Source: Eupeodes corollae | Taxonomy: Eukaryota > Arthropoda > Insecta > Diptera > Syrphidae | Direction: 5' to 3' | Length of the DNA: 64,000 nucleotides | Assembly: GCF_945859685.1 (NCBI RefSeq) | Contig: NC_079147.1 | Span: 286,271,992-286,335,991, forward strand | Shown here: positions 20,041 through 29,249 of the stretch, in pieces | Layout: each line of letters opens with the position of its first letter | Numbering within the stretch: the first letter of the stretch is position 1 | Position numbers and translations under genes: made by a program | The notes under the pieces: model-generated | Databases searched by the model: none | What the model saw: the letters and a program-made list of their open reading frames with translations, nothing else | Told to the model about the DNA's origin: nothing

Positions 20041-21706
20041 AGCAAATCTCTTTGCTAGGCAGTTCGCCGCCAATTCAACTCTGCCAGTGAGTGGTATGAC
20101 TCCGCCTGTACTTGAGCGAGTTAATGATTCTATGGGGCAAATCTTTTTTCGCACTCGTACCGTAGCGAGGGTCCTAAAAGATCTTAACATACACAAATCT
20201 GCTGGTCCGGATGGTATCCCCGCTATTGTTCTGAAGAGGTGTTCTTCATCGCTGGCAAAACCACTGCGTAAGCTTTTTCATCTGTCCTACTCCTCAGGTC
20301 TCGTTCCGAGCGGATGGAAAACCGCATTTGTCCAGCCTATTCCTAAAAAAGGCGAATCTTCCTCACCGTCCAATTATCGACCGATTGCACTTACGTCCCT
20401 TCTTTCCAAGGTCATGGAAACGCTGATTAATTATCAGCTCAAGAAATATCTTGAAGAACGGAAGCTTCTTAATGACCGACAGTATGGCTTTCGTAGCAAT
20501 AGGTCCACTGGTGATCTCATGGTTCATCTCACCGAACAGTGGAACAAATCTTTACATAGTTTTGGAGAAAGTAAGATTATTGCACTAGATATTTCAAAAG
20601 CGTTTGATAGGGTTTGGCATCACGCTCTCTTATCGAAAATGCGTGCTTTCGGTTTGCATGAATCCCTACTTCATTGGATTAGTAATTATCTTTCGAATCG
20701 TTCAATACAAGTTGTATTGGATGGATTCAAGTCTGAAAACCACAAAATAAATGCTGGTGTGCCCCAGGGCTCTGTTCTATCTCCAACACTCTTTCTCATT
20801 TTTATTAATGATCTCCTGTCTGCAACATCTAATCCAATACATTGTTTCGCTGACGATAGTACTCTTAGCTTTTCATATTCGTTTTCAGATTCACACCCCT
20901 CTTCTTCGGATGTGGAACTGCAACGACAAAATATGATAAGCTCATTAAATTCCGACCTAAACAGCATTGTACAATGGGGAATAAGAAACCGCGTGGAATT
21001 TAATGCTTCGAAAACGCAATGCTGTCTTGTATCGTTAAAGCGAAATATACCCCCGCTGCCATTATACATAAATGGCACTTGCATCGAGGAAACTGAACAT
21101 CTGGATATTCTTGGTATGTGTATCACCAACCACCTTTTGTGGAACGATCACATACGCGATGTCGCCAAAAATGCCGCAAGATGTTTGGGTTTTCTAAAGC
21201 GATGCAAGAAGTTTTTCTCCCCCTCTGATCTGGCTGTTATTTACAAGTCTTATATACGTCCAAAGCTTGAGTATAACTCCCATATCTGGGCTGGTGCTCC
21301 TGCAACTTACTTAAGCCTCTTGGATAGTATTGAACGTAGAGCATTTAGATTGATTGGTGATATTACCATCATAACATCATTTACGTCACTTGAACATCGT
21401 CGAAATGTTTCTTGTCTCACCCTGTTTTACCGTTATTTTAATGGTTTATGCTCTAGAGAAATAGCCAGCTGCATTCCTCAACTTAAACAGTTCAATCGTA
21501 ATACTCGCGCTTCTAGGAATGCTCATCAATATACCCTCGAGCCCATCTTCGGTCGTACTGTCAAGTATAGAGATTCGTTCTTTAGCCGTACTATGCGAAT
21601 GTGGAATGCCTTACCACACTCTGTCTTTCCCAGCTATTGCAATATTCAGGAATTCAAAACCAATGTACACCGACATCTCCTTTCAACCCCTCTCTCCCTT
21701 TTCTAG
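19994..21706 (+). pseudogene. CR1/Jockey-like LINE reverse transcriptase
   Basis: A 570-codon frame, long and well preserved. RT motifs in order: SAGPDGIPAIVLKRC, PKKGESSSPSNYRPIALTSL, NDRQYGFRSNRSTGDL, IALDISKAFDRVWH (motif A Asp), NAGVPQGSVLSPTLF (template grip), IHCFADDSTLSFS (motif C FADD) and the C-terminal RPKLEYNSHIWAG thumb segment. Both catalytic Asp residues are kept. The true N-terminus belongs to one long ORF2 together with the endonuclease, and the methionine at 19994 is not a genuine start. It copies LINE RNA onto nicked chromosomal DNA. The intact frame suggests a relatively young insertion whose activity was lost by the 5' truncation and linker deletion. Confidence 0.9.
20033..20064. 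repeat. 14-bp perfect palindrome at LINE deletion junction
   Basis: AACTGCCTAGCAAA, a 4-nt loop TCTC, then the exact complement TTTGCTAGGCAGTT. It lies exactly where the endonuclease/linker frame stops and the RT frame continues in a different register. Confidence 0.9.
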
Positions 21707-21786
21707 TGCTCACACTGTGTCTACATAATAAGGGTAATATATCCCCTTGAGTGTGCGCTTATTATAAAAAAAAAAAAAAAAAAAAA

Positions 21787-22490
21787 CTACATGACAGCGC
21801 ATCGCCTTTTCGAAGTTCTCTGGTGGTTTCGAAGGTTTCGGTTTTGTTGATGGTAGATTTTCCAGGCCTGAGGCCACACTGGTAAGGGCCAATTAGTTCG
21901 TCGTAAGTGGCTTCAGGCGTTCACAGAATACGCTGGACAAGATCTTGTACGCGGTCACCTTTTTTATGGATCGGTAAGATGGTGCTTAAGTTCCTCTCTT
22001 CGGGCATGCTTTCTTCCGGTGGCTAGTGAATCTTGTTGTTTTATTTTTGACTCTTCTATAAAAGCTCCGCACCTGTTTCCTGTTAAAATATCCCTGAATC
22101 TCCTCGACTTCATGGGCATTTTAGTTTCTTCTGAGCAAGCGGTTCTCATCCCTTCTCTTGTTGACGTTCAGCTGGCGGGAAGATCGTGTCCTCCTTTGCT
22201 GCCACAATCTGTATGCCTCCAATTTGGCTTTGTTTGCCTGAGCAAATTCAGAGTCGAACCAGGGGTTCCTTGGTGGCGTCTGTGAGAAAGCTAGCACCTC
22301 TTTTGCAGCATTCCTGATTGATTGTTTGCAAAGCTGCCATTGAGTCTCTGGGCACATCTCGTCCGTTGAAGGGTTTCTCGCAAGCTCTAGGGATACTCGG
22401 TTGGCAAAGGCATTGGCGATATCCTCCTTCTGCAGTTTTCCATCGTTGAATCTTCTCCTCGAGGTTGTTGTTCGCCTAAGAGCTTCCATG
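21787..22490 (-). pseudogene. RTE-like RT start and linker, copy 2
   Basis: Minus-strand read-outs: LALTSVASGLENLPSTKPK (a frameshifted form of GPYQCGLRPGKSTIN) near 21830-21890, KILSSVFCERLKPL at about 21915-21960, and the linker frame 22121-22489 with RNAAKEVLAFSQTPPRNPWF then DSEFAQANKAKLEAYRLWQQ. This matches the equivalent linker in copy 1 (NPWFDTK). Broken by stops and frameshifts. Confidence 0.7.
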
Positions 22491-22930
22491 GATATTCGTA
22501 CGCGCAGTTTAGCATCAACAAGGTAGTGGTCGGAATCTATGTTGGCTGATACGTATAAACCAACGCCAAGTATGCTAGAGAAGTGTCTTCCGTCTTCTTA
22601 TGTCGAGGGATGCGCGCTGATAAGGCTCAGGTAGTGGAATTTGGCAACGCGGATTGTCGTCACTTCGCCTTCAATGTTCCTACTGGCCCATTCCATCGCA
22701 TCTCCTGGAGGGCTGTCACATCAGCTTTGATTTCGGCAAGGGCATCGTCAAGCTGCTCTGTTTTGCGTGGCCGGTTGAGTGTACGCACGTTCCATGTACA
22801 TACACGTAAATCGTTGTCCGTTTTTCGTTTGGGGGGGGTTGTCAACATTATCAATCCGTTCATCCGAGGCTACTACTTGTGTTTTTATCATACTTTAAAA
22901 TTTCCTTTCATGGACGCCTTGTGAGGCCTG
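22490..22930 (-). pseudogene. RTE-like AP endonuclease, N-terminal part, copy 2
   Basis: The frame at 22660-22863 reads DNDLRVCTWNVRTLNRPRKT, then a segment with LDDALAEIKADVTALQEMRW and NG. These are the first two endonuclease motifs: Asn of the WNVR box and the catalytic Glu of LQEMRWNG. The C-terminal SDHYLV portion is recognisable near 22500-22545. The middle of the domain is deleted. Confidence 0.75.
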
Positions 22931-23162
22931 CACATGACTGAGATCGTTAGAGCTGGTTCTTCAGAGCGATGTCTGGTATTTTGCTCCTACTTCCTCAGAA
23001 GGTAACTCAGGTAACACAGCTCTGGATCCGATGGATCCAACGTTTGTCGTTAGTTCACCTTTCGGCTATCCAGCGAGCACCACTAAGAGATGACGATACG
23101 ATTTTGCACCACCATTTAACTTGCTGTTCCATTCTTTTTTTCAGAAATAAAAAAAGCTTAAA

Positions 23163-23172
23163 TGGCGCCCAA
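23163..23172 (+). repeat. Isolated box repeat, plus
   Basis: TGGCGCCCAA preceded by AAAAAAAGCTTAAA, the same left flank as the box at 19276. It lies immediately right of the RTE remnant, suggesting the LINEs inserted into box-repeat DNA. Confidence 0.7.
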
Positions 23173-26000
23173 CGCTTGATTCTTAATTTCTTGTTTATTT
23201 TAATAAATATTCGATGGTTTTGTTACAACTGCCATCATCTTTAGCAATTTGAATGTAAAACGTTAAAAGTTAACATTCTGAAATATGCTTTGACGGTTTG
23301 AAACTTTAGTCGAATTAAGGCTGTCATTACTCTGAGCCTCCATCAAGACCGCAATCATCATAGAAATAATTATTTACCTCTCTCTCTTTTTATTAATTTT
23401 TAACAACAAAAACTACTTCATCGCCAGTCATTTTTCAAAGTTTAGTTGATTTCAAGTTATTGACACTTCAAAGACGTAAATTGCATCTTCCATCTAGAAT
23501 TTTGTTTTTACTGTAGACAAAGCAAACTGATTGATGATGAGATGGCAGAAATGCCGTTTTAAGAGTTATTTAAAGAAAATAGAAAACAGGCGCCGCTGGG
23601 CTTCACCTACCATTATCGTCCTGTTTTTCAAAGGTTACTATCTGCCTTTGTAGCTTATACGTGCGATCGTACATCTGGCAATAAGCAGTCATTTAAAATG
23701 CTCTATCAGCATTTTTGTAGTTCCACAGTCTCCAGCCATTATTGTAGAAAAAAAACATATCTACGTAACGTAGCTCGGTAGGATAACAAGACAACATAAT
23801 AATAATCCATTAAGTTTTATCATCATTTAAAATGTAATCATGCGTCTGGCTATTTCTACCTTTACCAACCTTTTGCTTCAACCCATTAACGCGCAGCTGT
23901 CATTTGGAAGTTTCACTTGGGTTCATGGGTCTTGTCGTCCCATTCGTCGTCGTCATTCAACTTTTATTAATACGTTTTTATTACAGTTTATCGAACGAAA
24001 CAGATCAAATTCGAATTATTAACATCATCATTCAGGAGATTTTTACTTATGATAATCTAGGCATTCTTGTACAAAATCCATCGTGTAGACAAAAATGTCG
24101 AGACGCATACTCATAAGAAGGTGCCGACTACACTGGATGTTGATTATCATCAATTCCAATGACTCAAATCCATTACAGCAAATGCAAGCAAATGGATGGA
24201 ATGCAATCAAAACAAAAATGCACTTGAAAACGAAATCAACAGACGAAAAACTAAAAACGAGATAAATAAAGAACTTAATAGTGTAGTGGAGACAGTGATG
24301 GAGGAAGAAAGGAGAAACGGTAAAGATGAAGAAAACAAAACGTTTCCATAACCGATATGTTCTCCTCATCTCACCATCATCGCCGCTGCCTCTGTTCCGT
24401 TCTGTTCGTATACGTTCTTCACTTTAATGCCATCCTGTCAGACGACCACAGAAAATTTCAAATTGAATCGTGCGTCAGATAAAAGAAAACCACTTAACCA
24501 AAGAGCATCCTTACGTCTAACCAAACCATCATCAGAACCACATCGATGAGAGTGAGTGTGAGAGATAGAGAGCGACTAAAAGAGAGAAAGAGGTACCTAC
24601 CAAACCAACCACAAATGCTGCCATTACAATCATTACGTTTGGGTCATATTCCTTTTCTTCCGTGCTACCTCACCCATGACTGCAAAGTAGGTTCCCCACA
24701 CAGTTAAGTCGTCGAACAAGACTTTGAAATTAGGTACATCATCGTTTCCTATGATTTTCTTTCAAAATGTTCCTCCTAACGAACGCCGCGCCACCACCAC
24801 CGCCGCCGACGAGCTGAACCACCTAAACTACTTACATGCCATATCCCATCTAGACAGACAGATAGAATGAAAATTGTTGATGCAGCAGTCGCCTGTCTGT
24901 CTTAGCAATTTCATTTTGTCTCTATCTTGTGTCTTGCATCTCTCTCTATCATCTCTAGCATTGTGCTTTTTTGTTTTCTGCTTTTTTAAGCATAGGAAGA
25001 TTTCATAAAAAAGAATTTGCCGTTTTATTAGACGTTTTTGGGTCTGTTCACATATTCAAACTATCTTCCACTACTTTTTGTCTATTGTTCCGTCTTTTAT
25101 TTCTTTTTGTTTTTTAGTTGAAGAAGTTATGTTATAAGGCCGACCATTTTTCATTTATACGAGAAGAGCATCGTGTATGGCTAAGTTTTTATACAAAAGT
25201 CGCCGACATTCGCCTCACCATTCCATCTTCCGATTCCTGTATTTCGTCCCATCCTTATAGTCGTAGTAGTCGGCGGGCGTCGACAATGTCTTTGGTTTTT
25301 GCCGCTCCCGTGCCGCGGCCAATTTCATATAAGAATGATTCTCTTTTGATGAAGTTCAATGTGCTGAAGATGCTCCTTTTCAAGTCTTTTCTGAATCATT
25401 TTTGTGTTCTGTTTTTTTTTTTCACGTTCGTGTGCTTGTTTGAATACAATGAACCTATTTTGAAAGGAGGAAGTTTGCCCTTTATTTGAGTTGTATAGGA
25501 CTTCATATATATTCGTGTTATGTGGAAGTGGATCTTTTTTGACAAATGAAATAAATCAACAGTTGCAAAAATAAAAAAAAAAATGGAAAACAAGAAGTAA
25601 GTTTTTTGTTTTTTAATAAGTTATTTGATAAAGTTAAGAGATTGTAGATTCACATTCAATAAAAATTTATAAGAGATTTTTTATTCCATAAATAGGTAGG
25701 TTGATAGAAGGAAAAAATGTATGACAGCTGACAGTAAGTTGGGAAAGTGTCAGAATAAGATGACAGATAAAAAGAGGTGGTTTATTTAAGATTATAATGG
25801 AAATGGCAGACATTTCGGATAAGAATGATATTATTTATTATGTTTTTTTCTTATCGTGTTTTGACACAGGAATATTTAAGGATTCAGAATAACATTTAGT
25901 TTTGTCAACGTAAAAGTTAAAAGTGCCGATAAGATTGTAAACCTACAGAGAGCCACGGGGCTTAGAAAACTTTCTGCTTAAACATTAAATACAATTTAAA
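23173..26000. other. Non-coding stretch
   Basis: No gene recognised. A GAGA-rich segment lies at 24546-24594. The 123-codon frame at 25118-25489 has no recognisable domain. A TGACAGCTGACAG cluster lies near 25722-25734. Confidence 0.5.
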
Positions 26001-26005
26001 TTAAA

Positions 26006-26330
26006 TGGCGCCCAACACTTATCTTCATTAAAAAAAATCAGCTTTGTGTTTGAATATTTAGACTCTCAATTTGCTTTCAACAAGCAACTCTATTTTAAAT
26101 TCATATTTAAATACATGTTTTTTCGAGCTATTAAAGTTAATTGGCGCCCAACGTCATCTAGAACGAAAAAGCTACAAAGCAATGTTGAGCTGATTTAATT
26201 TTAAAAGGTGTATCCTAGTTATGAACTTCATAAATCCTGTGTGCAGTTCTTGATTTTATAGAAATATTTTTAAAAATCATAACAATAAACTGACTAATTT
26301 ACAACTGAAATGGAACCTAACGTTTTATTT
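26006..26330 (+). repeat. Box satellite, left fragment (3 units)
   Basis: Boxes at 26006-26015 and 26152-26161 (TGGCGCCCAA, 146 bp apart) and a decayed one at 26311-26320 (TGGAACCTAA, 159 bp further). It is the same tandem family as 29250-32035 but more diverged between boxes. Confidence 0.75.
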
Positions 26331-26384
26331 AAATGATTTATTCTATTAAACCACACCTTTTATACAGGGTTATATAGAGCCATA

Positions 26385-26850
26385 TTCGCTCGAGTTGTGT
26401 GGCATTTGGCACCGTCTTGTTAAAACCACATATTCTCGAAGTCATATTCTTCAAGAGCAGGAAGAAAAAAGTTGGTTATTATTTGACCATCAGGTTCCGA
26501 ATTAACGGTGACAGTCGTTCCATTGTCGTTTTCGAAGGAGTAAGGTTCAATCACACCTCCTGGCCAAAGAGCGCTCCGAATTGACGGTGACAGTCGTTCC
26601 ATCGTCGTTTTCGAAGGAGTAATGTTCAACCACACGTCCGGACCAAAGAGCGCACCAAACAGTGACATTTTGTGGATATAATGGCTTCACTTCAATTACT
26701 TGTGAATTCTCAGAGTTCGAAATACGACGATTTTGTTTACTAACATAGCCACCTTGTGAAAATGTGCTTCATAGCTGTAAAAAAATGTGTTCGAAAAATA
26801 GCGGTCCGCCTCCTGTTGTTCAAGCACCCATTCAACGTATTTACGACGTT
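26385..26850 (-). pseudogene. Mariner-like transposase remnant with 79-bp tandem duplication
   Basis: The minus-strand read-out from 26850 gives YVEWVLEQQEADRYFSNTFF, then SYEAHF (the first catalytic box, normally SDEAHF, with Asp changed to Tyr), NKQNRRI, VTVWCALWSG and YSFENDDGTTVTVNSE. The last block and its surroundings are tandemly duplicated with a 79-bp period (26496 and 26575). The frame then continues to EEYDFENMWF and, after a stop, QDGA with the second catalytic Asp. The C-terminal third with the last acid is absent. This is a Tc1/mariner-superfamily transposase of the type common in ants and flies. It sits between satellite boxes, as the copy at 13510-15740 does. Confidence 0.8.
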
Positions 26851-26938
26851 TTGAATGGTTTTGAATGGTTATTAAAAATCATTTGGTGTACTTCTTTTAT
26901 CACGTGATCAGTAACATAGAAAAATGGAGTATCTTGAG

Positions 26939-27400
26939 TGGCGCCCAACGTTGGCATTCATTTTATATTATATGTCTTAATAGACATCTTAAAAGAGTTA
27001 TACGTGAAAGGTTTTCTTCTACTGAACATTTATTTCAGGTCTGAAGCATTTTCTTCTAGGCTGTGAAGATTTTCAAAAGATTTCTCATAAATGGCGCCCA
27101 ACGTTTTATTAAATATTTTACTTTTTGTATTTCTTTTTAAATTATGGATATTCTCAGCCTTATGTTGTCTATTTATATTTTCTTTTCTGTATCCAAGAGT
27201 ATGGAAGTATATTTGTGTCTTTAAAAATGGCGCCCAACGTTGGATTAAACTATCAATTAATATTGTTATGCCTGAATTAAGGAGTTCAACATGAAAGTCG
27301 TCCTATCCTTATTAGTAACATTTGTTAAACACCTTCCATATTTTTGTTTTGAATGAAGAAGGTTATTTAAGATTTTAACTTAAATGGCGCCCAACGCTTT
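26939..27400 (+). repeat. Box satellite, right fragment (4 units)
   Basis: TGGCGCCCAACG at 26939, 27092, 27238 and 27385, spaced 153, 146 and 147 bp. Only the boxes and the AAA before them are well conserved; the intervening DNA is divergent, suggesting selection or gene conversion on the box, or great age. Confidence 0.8.
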
Positions 27401-29240
27401 GTATTCCATACAATATGACCAGAACTTTAAAACGTTTTTCTTACTTAAAATACGAATTTTCTTTGGTTTTATTTTGTCTTTTTTGTTCTCCATTTACGTC
27501 CAGATCCACGTGACGTGCTTCTGATGTAAATGAAATAGAACAAGTAGTAACTCAAGCAAAGAACATTAATACAAAAGTGTTACTATGACGATACTTAAAA
27601 AAATGAAGTAAACTAAAAATCGATGTTATGATAAAAGCTTTGTTCAGTCTTAAGTTTTCTTTTTTTTCTAGTTTTTTTTTTTTTTCAACTCATCCATTCA
27701 GCAGTGTTCCAGAGTAGATTTTCTCTTGAAGTCATTTTTTCATCAATGTCATCATCACGTTGTGGCCGGAAAAATGTTCTTTAAATCCTGTGAATGCTTT
27801 CAGTGCAGTACTTAATTCTGCTTTTAAAAGTTTAAATGAAAATTTGAAACGAAATAAAACAAAAAATAAAAAAACTAGAAGATACAAAAAAATTGCAACA
27901 AATGAAAATCTCGTGCTCGGCGAAAGACTATACCTTGCAACGTAATTTTTTTTTTACAACTTTGTAGTTGTTTGTTTCGTTTTTTTTTTTTGTTTTTTCC
28001 CTTGTTTTGTGTTGACTGAGAGAGTTTTTTTATTTTTTTTTAAACACGCTACTGTTTTGTGGTTCGAAAACTCGGTCCTGGCTTTGTTGGTATGTCCGTC
28101 AGCGCGCATAGAGAGTATATCTTTGTGTGTGCATCCTCGACAACAACGACAATAATCGTGCACAATCTCTGAAAAAGTATTAAAGCCAAAAGGAGTGGAA
28201 ATAAGGCAGCAAACATTCAAAAAGGAGCAGCATCAGCATGAGCAGCCATAGCAGTAGCAAAAGCCGTATCTGGGGAATACGAGTATAAGGCGGACAAATA
28301 AAATGCTCAACGAGAGGAATAAGTGGAATATATACTTTTGTATCTACATACATTCATAAAAAAGATACAAATATGCTTTTTTTTAATGTTGTTGTTGTTA
28401 TTTTGCTTTGTTTTGTTTTACGAAGCAAAAATACTACCAACCAGCCAAAAGTTTATGGCTACCGTTTTGCTGTTGCAAGTTATTTTATTCTTTTGAAAGC
28501 GGCTTTCTTTGTGTCATCGTTTGTTACTGGACGACGTATACCGTGCCATTCCTGCTGTTATTATACCATCGAAGTGCCGATGCCGATGCTCCTGCTGCTG
28601 CTGCCTATTTCTTGTACAGCGTATAGATGTTGCATGTAGCATTCAGTGTTGTTGTTGTTTTATTTTCGTTTCTGTTATTATTGTTGAATGGTGGACCATT
28701 GGAGGAATGACAGTCAATGTAGTGGGCTGTCTTTACGACCTGAAAATCAGCAAATGGTTTTACAACCAAAAGACGACAACACAACCCAAGAAGAAGCCGC
28801 AAAAGAAGACAATTGTTAAAAGCGGCTAGCGCGAATGGTCTGACGGACCACGACGACGGCTGGCCGGCTGGCTTAAAGCGATGGACGGTACGAATGCGAT
28901 TCAAAGCCAAATTGCAGAGGGAAAAAATATTTGAAAATGCACTCAAGCGATTGCGATGAGAATTTGAAATTGATGGAGGCTGTCCAACGAAATAGAAAAG
29001 GGTGTATTTTGATTATCTGACAGATTGTTAGGCATCTAATTGGTATAGAAGAGTGGACGATGATGGTGTGTTTTTTTTTGTTACAGGCTCTCGGTATTTT
29101 TTATTTTTGTGTCAGTGAAAATGCAATGAAAGAAAATTTTACTACATTGTCATTTGCACTAACAAGCGCTATTGTTCGCTATTAAAAAATATTTTAAAGA
29201 GTGTGCTAAATAAGCAAAATGTTAAAAAAAATAAGATACA
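27401..29240. other. Non-coding stretch with trinucleotide-rich island
   Basis: No gene supported. TTG-rich and GCTGCT-rich sequence at 28380-28870 keeps several frames open on both strands, with no recognisable domain. Confidence 0.5.
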
Positions 29241-29249
29241 TTTTTCGAA

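Larger units (their letters stand above)
19440..21786 (+). mobile_element. CR1/Jockey-like LINE, 5' truncated, poly(A) tail
   Basis: It starts inside the endonuclease domain (about 19445, TQLVNEPTRISDVVGRAE), runs through the catalytic SDH (LGTSDHCVIS) and a linker, then the RT frame to the stop at 21704-21706. A short 3' UTR follows, with a possible hairpin (CTACATAATAAGG with CTTATTAT), and a tail of about 20 A at 21767-21786. The 3' poly(A) and FADD-type RT place it in the Jockey/CR1 assemblage. No target duplication was found. Confidence 0.85.
19340..23130 (-). mobile_element. RTE-like LINE copy 2, interrupted by CR1-like LINE
   Basis: Minus-strand RTE-like remnant in two pieces: a left piece at about 19340-19435, whose read-out KIYGPVCVYR, then WRRRFNQEL, matches the C-terminal RT region of copy 1, and a right piece from 21787 to about 23130. 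The right piece has an RT start fragment, linker and endonuclease. Between them sits a + strand CR1/Jockey-like LINE. The RT core expected between the pieces is missing, so a deletion accompanied or followed the insertion. Confidence 0.65.
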
